A model generated the notes under the pieces. The model searched no databases. It was given only the letters and a program-made list of their open reading frames with translations, and was not told the DNA's origin. Source: Corynebacterium tuberculostearicum (GTDB taxonomy: Bacteria; Actinomycetota; Actinomycetes; Mycobacteriales; Mycobacteriaceae). Taken from it: a stretch of DNA of 64,000 nucleotides. The stretch covers positions 1,736,001 to 1,800,000 of the forward strand of contig NZ_CP065972.1 of assembly GCF_016127015.1 (NCBI RefSeq), given 5' to 3'. Made by a program: the position numbers and the translations under genes. The stretch's first letter is position 1. Each line of letters begins with the position of its first letter. Below are positions 46,482 to 56,656 of this stretch, piece by piece.

Positions 46482-47165
46482 CTATTTCGGAAGGTAAGCG
46501 CCGTAATCGGCAGGGGTCGCGCCGGCGTTGATGGCCCGGTCGGCGGCTTTGACGAAGTCATTGATTACTTTGCGGTCATCCAGGTTGCGTCCGGAAACCG
46601 AAAGGCGGACCGTATTGCCGCGCTGGGCGGAGCGCTCAGCAGCGCGAATAATGTTCTTGCGCCACCACTTGGCGGAACCAAAGCCTTCACCGAAGGACAG
46701 ATTGCGGGCCTGGTGGAACTTACCGGAATTAATCTGGAGGATGCCGCGGGTGGAGGCGGCTACCTCAAACTTGAACTGCGGCAAGACCTGCAAGGTACCG
46801 GGCGACATGCGCCAGCGAGGGGGCGCAAAGATGGTGGGCTCGAAGCCGATCTTGGCCATCTGGCGGGTAGCTCCGGCGAGGCGCAGCTTCGCCTCGTGTG
46901 AATCGAGGTTGGCGAATTCCGCGCGGCGGCCCTGCACCGAGCGATCGAAACCATTCAGGATAAGAACGCGGCCGGCATCGGCTTGGTCTTGGAGCCACTT
47001 TTTGGTGTCTTTGTCTTTGGCGAGGTGCCAGTTGCCGTCGATATGCGGGGCAATCAGCAGGGAAACAGGAATCTCCTCCCGATCAAGGATCGAGAGGAGC
47101 CGGCTAGCCTGCTTCCGTGTGTCATCAAAGATGCTGGAGATAGATACCAGAAGGTGGCCATTCAT
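46482..47165 (-). CDS. DUF2334 family protein (polysaccharide-deacetylase-like fold)
   Basis: 227 residues, starting LLVSISSIFDDTRKQASRLLSILD, with IPVSLLIAPHIDG near residue 33. This fits DUF2334 proteins, which share the NodB-like deacetylase barrel. A His-x-Asp-type site is not obvious here apart from PHIDG, so activity is uncertain. No signal peptide. A -10-like GATAAT lies just upstream of ATG 47165. It is next to the prolyl oligopeptidase gene, 56 nt away on the same strand. Confidence 0.75.
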   Translation of the reverse strand: MNGHLLVSISSIFDDTRKQASRLLSILDREEIPVSLLIAPHIDGNWHLAKDKDTKKWLQDQADAGRVLILNGFDRSVQGRRAEFANLDSHEAKLRLAGATRQMAKIGFEPTIFAPPRWRMSPGTLQVLPQFKFEVAASTRGILQINSGKFHQARNLSFGEGFGSAKWWRKNIIRAAERSAQRGNTVRLSVSGRNLDDRKVINDFVKAADRAINAGATPADYGAYLPK

Positions 47166-47221
47166 AAGGAAAATTATCGCACAGGAATTCAGGATTCGCG
47201 CGTTGGCCCCCTATCCGGGTT

Positions 47222-49345
47222 TTACTTCTCCAAGCCGGTGGCCTTGTTGATGGTCCACGCGTACTCGAAGGCATTCTGGCGCCACTTTTCATAGCGACCG
47301 GACACGCCGCCATGGCCTGCGGCCATTTCGGTTTTGAGCAAGAACTCGCCGCCGGTGGCCGTCGTTCGCAGCTGGGCGATCCACTTGGCCGGCTCAACAT
47401 AGAGCACGCGGGTGTCGTTGAGCGAGGTAATGGCCAGGATGTCCGGGTAGTCCTTGGCCTCGATGTTTTCGTACGGCGAGTAGGACTTCATGTAGTCATA
47501 AACCTCTGGGTCGTGGTACGGGTCGCCCCACTCTTCCCATTCAGGGACCGTGAGTGGAAGCTCCGGCATGAGAATGGAGGTCAGCGGATCGGCGAACGGC
47601 ACGACGGCCTGGATGGCGGTGAAGCGATCCGGGGCCATATTGGCAATCGCGCCCATGAGCATGCCCCCGGCCGAACCGCCCTCGGCCACCATCTGGTCAG
47701 CGGTGGTCACCCCGCGGGCAATGAGGTCATCGGCGACATCGATGAAGTCAGTGAAGGTGTTTTTCTTCTTGAGCATCTTGCCGTCGTCGTACCAGGTGCG
47801 GCCCATCTCGCCGCCGCCACGGACATGGGCCACGGCGAAGATCATGCCGCGGTCCATGAGGGACAGGCGGGTAACGGAGAATGCCGGATCCACGCTGACC
47901 TCATAGGAACCGTAACCATAGAGCAGGGTCGGATTCGGCTGAGTGCGGTCGAGGTCGGCGCGGTGGACAATGGATACGGGGATATCGGTGCCGTCGGCAG
48001 CCGTGGTCCACAGTCGGTAGGCCACATAGTCATCCGGGTTATAACCGCCGGGAACCTCCTGCTCCTTGAGGAGAGTAAATTCGCCGGTATCTACGCGGTA
48101 GTCAAAGAGCTGGGAGGGCTGGGTGAAAGACACGTAGCTCACGCGCAGCACCGGTGCGTCCCACTCGGGGTTGCCGGATACGGACACGGTGAAGAGTTCT
48201 TCGTCGAAGTTGAGCTCTTCGAATTCGCTAAAGCCGTCATTCACACGCATGATGGCGGCGCGGCCGATGCCGCCGCGGCGGTAGCCCACCACAATCTGAT
48301 CGCGGTAGGTGTCCACGCCCTCGATGCGGGTGGTCTCCTCGTGCGGCAAGAGCGCCGGCAAGTCACGTAGGGTGGGCAGCTCATCCTTGGCCTTGGTATA
48401 TCCGACCTCGAAGTTGGGGCCGGTGGCGTTGTGGGTGACGATCCAGTAATCCTCGCCCTTAACGACGGCGTGATCGACGTCGTAGTCCACGCCAGATTCG
48501 CGCTCCCACAGCAGGCGGAATTCACCCTCGGGGTTGTCTTCTTCGAGGACCCACACCTCAGAAGTCACCTTGGAGCTCACGCCAAGGAAGAGGTATTTAT
48601 CGGAGCGAGCGCTGCCGATACCGACGTTGAAGTGCTCGTCTTCTTCCTTGAACACCTGCACGTCTTCGGACTGCGCGGTACCGACCTTGTGGCGCCAGAT
48701 GGCGTCAGGGCGCCATGCCTCGTCGACGGTCGTATAAAAGATATAGCCGTCGCCGGCCCAGGTGGCGCCGTAGAAGATGCCCTTGAGGTGGTCGTCGAGA
48801 AGCGCGCCGCTTTCCAAGTCCTTAATATAGAGCTCAAAGCGCTCGTCGCCGGCGAAGTCCACGGAATAAGCCAGGTAGCGGCCGGAATCAGAGATGGAGG
48901 CGGCGCCGAGGGCAAAGAAGTCCTTGCCCTCCGCCAGCGCGTTGGCATCAAGGATAATCTCCTCGCCTTCCGGGGTGCCTTCCTCTGGGATAACCGGGGC
49001 AGTCCATGGGTCAGCCCCCTCCTCTACCGGGAGCCGGCAAGAGTAGCCGTAGCTCTTGCCCTCCTCGGTACGGCCGTAGTACCAGTAATCGCCGCGGCGA
49101 GAAGGCACGGACATATCGGTTTGCTTGATGCGGGACTTAATCTCCTGGAAGATGTTCTCCGTCATCTCATCCAAGTGCGCGGTCTTCGCCTTGGTGTAAT
49201 CATTTTCTGCGTTGAGGTAATCCAGGGTTTCCTGGGATTCCTTATCGCGCAGCCACTCGTAGTTATCCACGAACTCGCGTCCGTGGAAGGAACGGGTCAC
49301 GGGGTGGACGGCGGCCACGGGGGCGGAAAGATTCTCGTTGCTCAT
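47222..49345 (-). CDS. ptrB: S9-family oligopeptidase B-like peptidase
   Basis: 707 residues: an N-terminal beta-propeller (about 80-420) and a C-terminal alpha/beta hydrolase domain. The catalytic serine is S558 in EGGSAGGMLMG, and the histidine region is MAAGHGGVSGR near the end. Such enzymes cleave short peptides after basic residues in the cytoplasm. No signal sequence. ATG 49345 starts MSNENLSAP. It is 54 nt downstream of purC on the same strand. Confidence 0.92.
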   Translation of the reverse strand: MSNENLSAPVAAVHPVTRSFHGREFVDNYEWLRDKESQETLDYLNAENDYTKAKTAHLDEMTENIFQEIKSRIKQTDMSVPSRRGDYWYYGRTEEGKSYGYSCRLPVEEGADPWTAPVIPEEGTPEGEEIILDANALAEGKDFFALGAASISDSGRYLAYSVDFAGDERFELYIKDLESGALLDDHLKGIFYGATWAGDGYIFYTTVDEAWRPDAIWRHKVGTAQSEDVQVFKEEDEHFNVGIGSARSDKYLFLGVSSKVTSEVWVLEEDNPEGEFRLLWERESGVDYDVDHAVVKGEDYWIVTHNATGPNFEVGYTKAKDELPTLRDLPALLPHEETTRIEGVDTYRDQIVVGYRRGGIGRAAIMRVNDGFSEFEELNFDEELFTVSVSGNPEWDAPVLRVSYVSFTQPSQLFDYRVDTGEFTLLKEQEVPGGYNPDDYVAYRLWTTAADGTDIPVSIVHRADLDRTQPNPTLLYGYGSYEVSVDPAFSVTRLSLMDRGMIFAVAHVRGGGEMGRTWYDDGKMLKKKNTFTDFIDVADDLIARGVTTADQMVAEGGSAGGMLMGAIANMAPDRFTAIQAVVPFADPLTSILMPELPLTVPEWEEWGDPYHDPEVYDYMKSYSPYENIEAKDYPDILAITSLNDTRVLYVEPAKWIAQLRTTATGGEFLLKTEMAAGHGGVSGRYEKWRQNAFEYAWTINKATGLEK

Positions 49346-49399
49346 GCCGCCCCACTGTACGCGTGGCGTCGCGCGGGGCGGAAGCCCGTAGAGCGAGAG

Positions 49400-50302
49400 C
49401 TAGGCCTCGGGCGAGAGGAAGTCTGCGAAGCGCTCGCCGGAAAGCCGCTCGTAGGCCTCGATGTAGCGCAGGCGGGTGGCGGAAACGACGTCGTCGGGAA
49501 GCTGGGGCGGAGTGCCGTCGGCGGCTTGGTCCCACCCGGAGGCGTCAGAAGTCAGCCAATTGCGCACGTATTGCTTGTCGAAGGACGGCTGGACCTCGCC
49601 CTCCACGTAAGAATCGGCCGGCCAGTAGCGGGAGGAATCCGGGGTAAGGACCTCATCGGCCAGCACGAGGGTGCCGTCTTGGTCTAGGCCGAACTCGAAC
49701 TTGGTATCGGCGAGGATAATGCCCTTCTCCTCCGCGAGCGCGGCGGCCTCGGAGTAGATGCGGAGGGTGGCCGCGCGCAGCTCCTCGGCGCGATCGGCGC
49801 CCAGCTTGTCCACCACGAAGTCGAAGGAGACGTTCTCATCGTGCTCGCCCTGTTCCGCCTTGGTGGCCGGAGTGAAAATGGGCTCGGGCAAGCGGGAAGC
49901 CTCAACCAGGCCCTCCGGCAGCTCGATACCGCACACGGTGCCGTTGGCCTTGTACTCCTTCAGGCCGGAACCGGTGAGGAAGCCGCGGGCCACGCATTCG
50001 AAGGGCAACATATCCAGCTTCTTTACCACCATCGCGCGGCCAAGGCACTCGGCGGGGATGCGCTCATCATCGAGCGGGCCGGCCAGGTGGTTGGGGAAAT
50101 CGATGGAGTCGAAGAAGAACTTCGAGGTTGCGGTCAGCACGCGGCCCTTGTCCGGGATGGCCGGCTCGAGGGCGTGGTCGTAGGCCGAGATGCGGTCCGA
50201 GACCACCATCAGAAGAGTGTTCTCGTCCACATCGTAGATATCGCGGACCTTGCCGGAGGCAAGATGGGTATAAGAAGAAAGCTCAGGTCGCATGACCTTC
50301 AT
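49400..50302 (-). CDS. purC: SAICAR synthetase PurC
   Basis: Purine step joining aspartate to CAIR. 300 residues, with GKVRDIYDV near the N-terminus, [26 protein letters not shown] and the DTKFEFG segment of the ATP-grasp-like fold. ATG 50302 gives [11 protein letters not shown]; an internal ATG at 50293 (MRPELSSY) matches other PurC starts equally well. Confidence 0.96.
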   Translation of the reverse strand: MKVMRPELSSYTHLASGKVRDIYDVDENTLLMVVSDRISAYDHALEPAIPDKGRVLTATSKFFFDSIDFPNHLAGPLDDERIPAECLGRAMVVKKLDMLPFECVARGFLTGSGLKEYKANGTVCGIELPEGLVEASRLPEPIFTPATKAEQGEHDENVSFDFVVDKLGADRAEELRAATLRIYSEAAALAEEKGIILADTKFEFGLDQDGTLVLADEVLTPDSSRYWPADSYVEGEVQPSFDKQYVRNWLTSDASGWDQAADGTPPQLPDDVVSATRLRYIEAYERLSGERFADFLSPEA

Positions 50303-50445
50303 TCTAGCGCCGTCTACACTGCTTCAAGGTAGGTGCCTAAATTGAATAGGGTACTTTTGCGACTATTACCGATTTCCTAGCACTACGGACTAAGTATTCG
50401 CTAAATCCCCCGTATTGCTGGATATATAAATCAAGAGGATCCCCA

Positions 50446-51816
50446 ATGATGGAGCTCGATTCCACACAAAAAGATGAAGTTGTGGTCATCACCAGTGAAG
50501 AAGGCGCACTTCTTCTCGGCCCCGAGACTGAGCTAGCTCAGCTGAACAGTTCTGATACGCTCTCCCCAGTTTCACCCGAGCTGCTCCGCCGTGTAAGTAA
50601 GGCACTCACCGGCATTGAAAAATATCAGGAACAGTCTGGACGGTGGCTAAAACTCGATACTGAGTCTGCTAAGTACCTCCAACTCCATGGAGTAAAGACT
50701 AGAGACATTCGAGCAGGGGTCATTCGTGTCAAGGACCTACCATACAACTTTACGTCACGCCCGGGCGGCAGTCTGCTCAAACATTTGAAATTCGAACAGA
50801 CTGGGCTTCTAACGCCTGCAGCACCAATAGCACTGGCATCGATGATGCAGCAAGCATCGGTTGAACGCCAGATAGAACAAATGCAGGACTATCTTGAAAG
50901 CATCGACGCCAAGCTCGATGCGGTACTGCGTTTCCAGAAGGATTCCTTGGCGGGTGAGATCGACGGCATCGCCGAAGTACTAAAAGAAGCCTTGCTGGTC
51001 ATGGAACGAACCAAAGGTGTAACCGATACACAATGGGCCACTGTGCAACAACTCCACGGGGAACTCTTCAAACTACAAGGAAGAGTACTACGCCACCTTT
51101 CAGCAATCGCAGAGAAGATGGCTCAATCAAAAACCTCTCCAGGCAAGGTGAAAGAGACTTTCCAAGATACCAATACCGACGCGCGATTTTGGCTGCATGA
51201 ATTAGCCCGCACGGTGCAACTGCAGAACCAGATGTATGTTTTGCAACTTAAGCGAGTCGACGCTGTCGAAGGCGAGAGCGCCGATGGATACACGGCTGCT
51301 GTGGCTATCTCGCGAGAGAAGCGTGCTTCACGCCTAGTTGAGAGCCTATCCGCGATCGCCCGTACCAGCCATGAACTGGGAGATTTTCCCCTTCTACGTA
51401 AAGCTATCGATTGGAACTCTCCCCGTGCTGTACAAGAAATAAACCACTTATTTAGCCAGCTCCGTGATTTTTCCAAAGCAGCAGATTTAGATGTGGAGGG
51501 TGCAGAGGACCTCGAGCCAGTCCGACACGTGGCTGCGGCACGTGAACTTACGTCCGCAGGTGCCGCAAAGACACGCCAAGCTGCAGTCGCTGGTACTACT
51601 CTGGCGCGCGAAACGGCTTCAACTGCGCAGCAGCGAGCTACTGAAGTGGGCGAAAACGTAGCGCAACGCGCTCGGCAGGCTTGGCATGCCACACGCGGCG
51701 CGTTAGAAGGAGCTACCCGAGGAGCTTTCGAAGGTGCAGCGAAAGGCATTGCCGAAGCAAAAAGTACTGAGAGAACAAACTTGGGAATCGACGAATCAGA
51801 CAAGCATTTGAACTAG
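50446..51816 (+). CDS. hypothetical protein, coiled-coil and Ala-rich tail
   Basis: I do not recognise this 456-residue protein. It has an acidic N-terminus; a central helical segment with coiled-coil character (about 135-230, ERQIEQMQDYLESIDAKLDAV); and a tail from about 360 of Ala/Glu/Arg-rich amphipathic repeats, including an 11-residue-type pattern (RGALEGATRGAFEGAAKG). There is no signal peptide or membrane helix. AGAGGA lies 6 nt before ATG 50446. It is transcribed against its purine neighbours purC and purB, has its own long hairpin downstream and looks less GC-rich than they do, which suggests later insertion. Confidence 0.7.
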   Translation: MMELDSTQKDEVVVITSEEGALLLGPETELAQLNSSDTLSPVSPELLRRVSKALTGIEKYQEQSGRWLKLDTESAKYLQLHGVKTRDIRAGVIRVKDLPYNFTSRPGGSLLKHLKFEQTGLLTPAAPIALASMMQQASVERQIEQMQDYLESIDAKLDAVLRFQKDSLAGEIDGIAEVLKEALLVMERTKGVTDTQWATVQQLHGELFKLQGRVLRHLSAIAEKMAQSKTSPGKVKETFQDTNTDARFWLHELARTVQLQNQMYVLQLKRVDAVEGESADGYTAAVAISREKRASRLVESLSAIARTSHELGDFPLLRKAIDWNSPRAVQEINHLFSQLRDFSKAADLDVEGAEDLEPVRHVAAARELTSAGAAKTRQAAVAGTTLARETASTAQQRATEVGENVAQRARQAWHATRGALEGATRGAFEGAAKGIAEAKSTERTNLGIDESDKHLN

Positions 51817-51822
51817 CGAGCA

Positions 51823-51882
51823 CGTTTCGATCAAATAAGCCCCGAAATCCGCGCGGGATTCGGGGGCTATTTGATCGAAACG
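51823..51882. repeat. 60-nt near-perfect palindrome between convergent genes
   Basis: Outer arms CGTTTCGATCAAATA / TATTTGATCGAAACG (51823-51837, 51868-51882) are exact inverses, and inner arms (AGCCCCGAAATCC / GGGATTCGGGGGC) pair almost fully around GCGC. It may act as a two-way terminator for the orphan gene and purB. It is related in arm sequence and placement to 46370-46427. Confidence 0.8.
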
Positions 51883-51931
51883 CGAAAAAGGAAAGCGTAC
51901 CGCGACAGGAAGACGCCCTGCGCGGCTCGTT

Positions 51932-53362
51932 TTAAAGGATCTCGCCCGGGGTATAGGCCGCGGCCTTGGGGTGCTCGCCTACTAGCGCGTTGATGCGGTT
52001 GAGCACCTGGCTGACCTGGGACTCGGCGGCGCCGATGAAGGCGTGCTTATCGGCCAGGGCGGCCTCGAGGTCGGACTCATCCATGGGCAGGCGGTCATCG
52101 GCGGCGAGGCGTTGGACTAGGTCCTGCTCGCCGCCGTTTTCGCGCATATTGAGCGCGACGGCCACGGCGTTTTCCTTGATGACCTCGTGGGCGGTCTCGC
52201 GTCCCACACCAGCGCGCACGGCCGCCATAAGGATGCGGGTGGTGGCCAGGAAGGGCAGGTAGCGCTCCAGTTCGCGGTCGATCATGGCCGGGAAGGCACC
52301 GAACTCGTCGAGGACGGTGAGGAAGGTTTCGAATTGGCCGTCGAGGGCGAAGAAGGCATCGGGAAGCGCGACGCGGCGGACGACGGAGCAGAAGACATCA
52401 CCCTCGTTCCACTGCTGGCCAGCGAGGTCCGCGGCCATGGTCAGGTAGCCGCGGAGGATGACCTGCAGGCCGCCGACGCGCTCGCAGGAGCGGGCGTTCA
52501 TCTTGTGCGGCATAGCAGAGGAGCCAACCTGGCCCTCCTTGAAGCCTTCGGTGACGGTCTCGTTGCCGGCCATCAAGCGGATGGTGGTGGCCAGGGAGGA
52601 CGGCGCGGCGCCGAGCTCCACTAGGGCGGAGATGGCGTCGAAGTCGAGGGAGCGCGGGTAGACTTGGCCCACGGAATTGAAGATGCGGTGGAAGCCCAGG
52701 TAATCCGCGATCGCGGTCTCCAGGGAGGCGAGCTTGTCCTCGGAGCCGCCCATGAGATCGAGCATGTCCTGGGAGGTACCCATCGGGCCCTTGATGCCGC
52801 GCAGCGGGTAGCGTGCCAAGAGTTCTTCGACGCGCTCGATGGCCAGTAGCATCTCATCGCCAGCGGTAGCGAAGCGCTTGCCCAGCGTGGTGGCCTGCGC
52901 GGCCACGTTGTGGGAGCGGCCGGCCATGACCAAGGACTGGTACTCGGCGGCGTGCCGTCCGATGCGGGAGACCACGGCGATGGCCTTATCGCGGATGATC
53001 TCCAGCGAGGTGTGGATCTGCAGCTGCTCCACGTTCTCGGTGAGATCGCGGCTGGTCATGCCCTTGTGAATGTGCTCGTAGCCGGCCAGCGCATTGAATT
53101 CTTCGATGCGGGCCTTCACATCGTGGCGGGTGACGCGCTCGCGCTTCGCGATGGACTCGAGGTTCACGTCCTCAACCACGGCCTCGTAGGCTTCGATGGC
53201 CTTGGCGGGGATGTCTACGCCCAGATCCTTCTGAGCGCGCATGACCGCGATCCAGAGCTTGCGCTCCAAGATGATTTTATGCTCCGGGCTCCAGATATTG
53301 GACAATTCCGCGGAGGCATAGCGGGAGGACAGGACGTTGGAAATCTTCTTCTTTTCAGCCAC
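51932..53362 (-). CDS. purB: adenylosuccinate lyase PurB
   Basis: Two purine steps: splits SAICAR and adenylosuccinate, releasing fumarate. 476 residues with the fumarase/aspartase signature GSSAMPHKMNAR near 283-294 and MTSRDLTENVEQLQ near 100. It lies 41 nt downstream of purD on the same strand, probably as one operon. Confidence 0.97.
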   Translation of the reverse strand: MAEKKKISNVLSSRYASAELSNIWSPEHKIILERKLWIAVMRAQKDLGVDIPAKAIEAYEAVVEDVNLESIAKRERVTRHDVKARIEEFNALAGYEHIHKGMTSRDLTENVEQLQIHTSLEIIRDKAIAVVSRIGRHAAEYQSLVMAGRSHNVAAQATTLGKRFATAGDEMLLAIERVEELLARYPLRGIKGPMGTSQDMLDLMGGSEDKLASLETAIADYLGFHRIFNSVGQVYPRSLDFDAISALVELGAAPSSLATTIRLMAGNETVTEGFKEGQVGSSAMPHKMNARSCERVGGLQVILRGYLTMAADLAGQQWNEGDVFCSVVRRVALPDAFFALDGQFETFLTVLDEFGAFPAMIDRELERYLPFLATTRILMAAVRAGVGRETAHEVIKENAVAVALNMRENGGEQDLVQRLAADDRLPMDESDLEAALADKHAFIGAAESQVSQVLNRINALVGEHPKAAAYTPGEIL

Positions 53363-53403
53363 GTGGCTATTATTCCATGCCTGCCCCGCCGCGAGGTGAA
53401 AGG

Positions 53404-54678
53404 TTAGAGAGAAATCTCACCGTCTTCTGCTCGCTTGCCGATGTCCCGGCGCACAAAGCCACCCGCAAACTCGATGCCGTCGACGGTGGCGTAGGCGTTT
53501 GCGCGGGCGTCGGCAAGCGTGGCGCCCTTCCCCAGCACGCTGAGCACGCGGCCGCCCGCGGTGCGGTAGGCGCCATCGGTATGCACGGTGCCGGCATGGA
53601 GGACGCGCTGCGGATCGTCCAAGGCGGCGCCAGAGATGGCATCGCCCTTGCGCGGGGAAGCCGGGTAGCCCTCGGCCGCCATGACGATGATGACGGCGAA
53701 GCCATCCTCCCACTCCAGCGGCGGGAGCTCGGAGAGGGTGCCGGTGGCCGTGGCGTAGAGGGCCTCAGCCAGCGGGGACTTGAGCAGGGAGAGCACGGCC
53801 TGGGTCTCCGGATCGCCGAAGCGGCAGTTGAACTCGACGACGGCCGGGCCTTCTTCGCCCCAGGCCAGGCCGGCGTAAAGCAGACCGGAATAAGGGGTGC
53901 CGCGGCGCGCCATCTCCTTGGCCACAGGGGTGCAGACCTCGTCCACGATGCGCTGCACGCCGTCCTCCGGCAGCCACGGCAGCGGGGTGTAGGCGCCCAT
54001 GCCGCCGGTATTGGGGCCCTCGTCGTTGTCATAGGCACGCTTGTGATCCTGGGCCGGCAGCAGCGGGACGACGGTCTCACCATCGACTAAGCAAAAGAGC
54101 GAGACTTCGGGGCCGTCAAGGAAGGATTCCAGCAGCACCGGGCTGCCGGCCGCGAGGACGGCATCGACGTGATCGCGGGCGGCGGCGCGGTCCGGGGTGA
54201 CCACCACGCCCTTGCCGCCGGCCAGGCCGTCGTCTTTGACCACGAACTGCGGGCCGAAGCGGTCGAGCGCGGCCTCAATGTCGTCCTCGCCTGCACCAGG
54301 GCGCAGCTGCTCCGCGCGGGCGGTCTTGACGCCAGCAGACTCCATGACGTCTTTGGCAAAGGCCTTGGATCCCTCGATCTGGGCTGCGTCCTTGCTAGGT
54401 CCGAAGACAGCGATGCCGGCCGCGCGCAGGGCATCGGCCACGCCGGCGACGAGCGGAACCTCAGGACCGATGACAACGAGGTCCGCGGCAATGCTCTGGG
54501 CGAGCTCCACCATGCGATCAGCGTCATCTACCTGGGAGTAGTCCGGGTGGACTGTGGCGAGGGCAGACATGGCCGCGCTGCCCGGCGCGGCGTGTATTTC
54601 GGTGCTCTTAGGGTCGGCGGACAGGCCCTTAACAAGGGCGTGTTCACGGCCGCCCGAACCAATTACGAGAATGCGCAT
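53404..54678 (-). CDS. purD: phosphoribosylamine-glycine ligase PurD
   Basis: Second purine step. The 424-residue ATP-grasp enzyme starts [15 protein letters not shown] and carries [24 protein letters not shown] and [13 protein letters not shown] chose ATG 54678, 7 nt after TATGAT; the frame open to 54711 would overlap the divergent HIT gene. Confidence 0.97.
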   Translation of the reverse strand: MRILVIGSGGREHALVKGLSADPKSTEIHAAPGSAAMSALATVHPDYSQVDDADRMVELAQSIAADLVVIGPEVPLVAGVADALRAAGIAVFGPSKDAAQIEGSKAFAKDVMESAGVKTARAEQLRPGAGEDDIEAALDRFGPQFVVKDDGLAGGKGVVVTPDRAAARDHVDAVLAAGSPVLLESFLDGPEVSLFCLVDGETVVPLLPAQDHKRAYDNDEGPNTGGMGAYTPLPWLPEDGVQRIVDEVCTPVAKEMARRGTPYSGLLYAGLAWGEEGPAVVEFNCRFGDPETQAVLSLLKSPLAEALYATATGTLSELPPLEWEDGFAVIIVMAAEGYPASPRKGDAISGAALDDPQRVLHAGTVHTDGAYRTAGGRVLSVLGKGATLADARANAYATVDGIEFAGGFVRRDIGKRAEDGEISL

Positions 54679-54713
54679 GCCCACCATCATAACCAGCGGG
54701 TAGCCTGGCACAC
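54679..54713. promoter_or_regulatory. back-to-back leaderless promoters, purD / HIT
   Basis: The 35-bp spacer has TATGAT (minus, 54691-54686) 7 nt before the purD ATG and TAGCCT (plus, 54701-54706) 7 nt before ATG 54714. No ribosome sites. Confidence 0.55.
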
Positions 54714-55142
54714 ATGGCTTCTGTATTTACAAAGATCATTAATGGTGAACTACCCGCTCGCTTTGTCTACCGCGATGAGACCTGCGTGGCTTTCCTCTCC
54801 ATCGAGCCGCTGCGCTACGGCCACACCCTGGTCGTGCCCATCGAGGAAGTAGATAAGTGGACCGACCTGGATCCACAGACCTGGGCCCACCTCAACGAGG
54901 TCGCCCTGGAAATCGGCGGCGCTATCACGACCGCGTTTGATACCCCGCGCACCGGCTACATCATCGCCGGATTCGATGTCCCGCACACCCATATTCACCT
55001 CTTCCCCACCGAGAAGATGGAAGAGTATGACTTTGCCAAGGCCTTCGACGCCGATAACACAGACGATGCCGCGATGGATGAGGCGGCCGCCCGCATCCGC
55101 CAGCACCTCGGCTGCAACGAGGACGGCGTTCGGGAGGACTAG
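54714..55142 (+). CDS. HIT-family nucleotide hydrolase
   Basis: 142 residues with the histidine triad [10 protein letters not shown] (about 91-100) and the N-terminal [17 protein letters not shown] typical of the Hint branch, which hydrolyses adenosine phosphoramidates and related nucleotides. Physiological substrate unknown. It overlaps the convergent phoS by 4 bp. Confidence 0.9.
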   Translation: MASVFTKIINGELPARFVYRDETCVAFLSIEPLRYGHTLVVPIEEVDKWTDLDPQTWAHLNEVALEIGGAITTAFDTPRTGYIIAGFDVPHTHIHLFPTEKMEEYDFAKAFDADNTDDAAMDEAAARIRQHLGCNEDGVRED

Positions 55143-56644
55143 GGCTCAGAGGGGGCGTCGGCAAGCGCGGGCAGGCGCACCGTAAAGGTAGTGCCGCGGC
55201 CGAGCTCGGAGTCGACGCTAATGCTGCCATCGTGCTGCTCCACTAGGGAGTGGACGATGGCCAAGCCCAGGCCGGAGCCGCCGGTATCGCGGGTGCGCGA
55301 GGTATCGGCGCGGTAAAAGCGCTCGAAGATATGCGCCGCGTCGTCTTGGGACATGCCCTTGCCATCGTCAATAACATCGACCAGCACATCATTGGCCTCG
55401 CGGCGCAGGCGCAGCGTCACCGTGGCATCCTCGCCGCCGTGGCGGATACCGTTGGTCACCAGGTTGAGCAGCACCTGATGCAGGCGGCTGGCATCGCCAT
55501 TGACCACCGGGATGGACTTGGCATCATTGGCCACCTTAATCTCACGGCCGGGGAAGGCCGCACGCGCGGAAGAGCCCACGGACAAGGCCAGCTCCAGCAG
55601 GTCTACGGGGTGCAGGTCTAAGCGCGTACCCTCGGCGCGGGTAAGGGCCAACAGGTCCTCCACCAGCAGGGACATGCGCTTGGACTCATCATCGATCTTA
55701 GAAAAGACCAGATCCACGTCCTTGGTGGCGCCCGAGCGATAGAGCTCGGTATAGCCGCGCAGGCTGGTCAGCGGCGTGCGCAGCTCATGCGAGGCATCGC
55801 CGACGAAGCGACGCATCTGTTCCTCTTTCTCCTGCGCGCGCACAACGGAGCGCTGCAGCTGCCCCAGCATGATATTGAGTGCGGCGGCCAACTGGCCCAC
55901 TTCGGTGTGCAACGGCCACTTGGGGACTCGCTTGTCTAGGTCACCTGCCGCGATTTCCGACGCCGTCTTTTCCACCACCCGCAGCGGTCGCAACGCCCTG
56001 CGGATAAACCAGAAACCCACGGCCGCAATGGCGGCCAAGGCGATGGCGGCAATGGTCACTTGGACCATGGCTAGGCCGTGCAGGATTTCCTTCTCGTGAG
56101 TCATATCCTTGGCAATGACCGTGATGACGCCATTGGAATCCGCGAAGGCGAGCGCGCGCCACTTGGTGTTGTTCTCGATGGAACCCACGGTGGTGGGATA
56201 GCCGCCGAGCGGGATATTCTCCGCATTCGGGGTAGTCGACGAGGGTCCCGAGTAGCGGATGGTGCCATTGGGCAGGTAGTTCAGCACCACGTATTCGGTA
56301 GGCGGGCGCTTGGTGTGATCGCCGATGAAAAAGTCATTGCTGATATCGCGCGCCCATGTGGTCGACGCGGATCGCAGCTCATCATCGACGTTATTGAAGA
56401 GCACGTTGCGCATGATGGAATTCACCGCAAAGGACGAGCCTGTAATGCCGAGCCCGGAGACCACAACGAGGAGGATGACCAACCACGTACGCAGCGGCAT
56501 TGCCTGCGGAATCTGGGAAAACATCCGCCGCTTGGAGGACTTTTCCTCCCCTTCGCCTTGGCCCAGGCCTTCATGCCACATGGACTGCGGGCGCGCCGTC
56601 GTTGTCGCAGGTGCCTGGCCCTGGGTCTCCTGTGAATCTTCCAT
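55139..56644 (-). CDS. phoS: phosphate-sensing histidine kinase PhoS
   Basis: 501-residue membrane kinase: helices at about 53-75 and 193-213 with an extracellular sensor loop between, then HAMP (214-268), the phosphoacceptor His286 in GDASHELRTPLTSL, and an ATPase domain with NLVTNGIRHGG, DDGKGMSQDD and GGSGLGLAIV. It lies 12 nt after the response regulator gene on the same strand. Position beside pqo and the purine genes, and the pair's sequence, match PhoS of the C. glutamicum PhoRS phosphate-starvation system. The assignment rests on that comparison from memory. Confidence 0.85.
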   Translation of the reverse strand: MEDSQETQGQAPATTTARPQSMWHEGLGQGEGEEKSSKRRMFSQIPQAMPLRTWLVILLVVVSGLGITGSSFAVNSIMRNVLFNNVDDELRSASTTWARDISNDFFIGDHTKRPPTEYVVLNYLPNGTIRYSGPSSTTPNAENIPLGGYPTTVGSIENNTKWRALAFADSNGVITVIAKDMTHEKEILHGLAMVQVTIAAIALAAIAAVGFWFIRRALRPLRVVEKTASEIAAGDLDKRVPKWPLHTEVGQLAAALNIMLGQLQRSVVRAQEKEEQMRRFVGDASHELRTPLTSLRGYTELYRSGATKDVDLVFSKIDDESKRMSLLVEDLLALTRAEGTRLDLHPVDLLELALSVGSSARAAFPGREIKVANDAKSIPVVNGDASRLHQVLLNLVTNGIRHGGEDATVTLRLRREANDVLVDVIDDGKGMSQDDAAHIFERFYRADTSRTRDTGGSGLGLAIVHSLVEQHDGSISVDSELGRGTTFTVRLPALADAPSEP

Positions 56645-56656
56645 TACTTAAGCACT

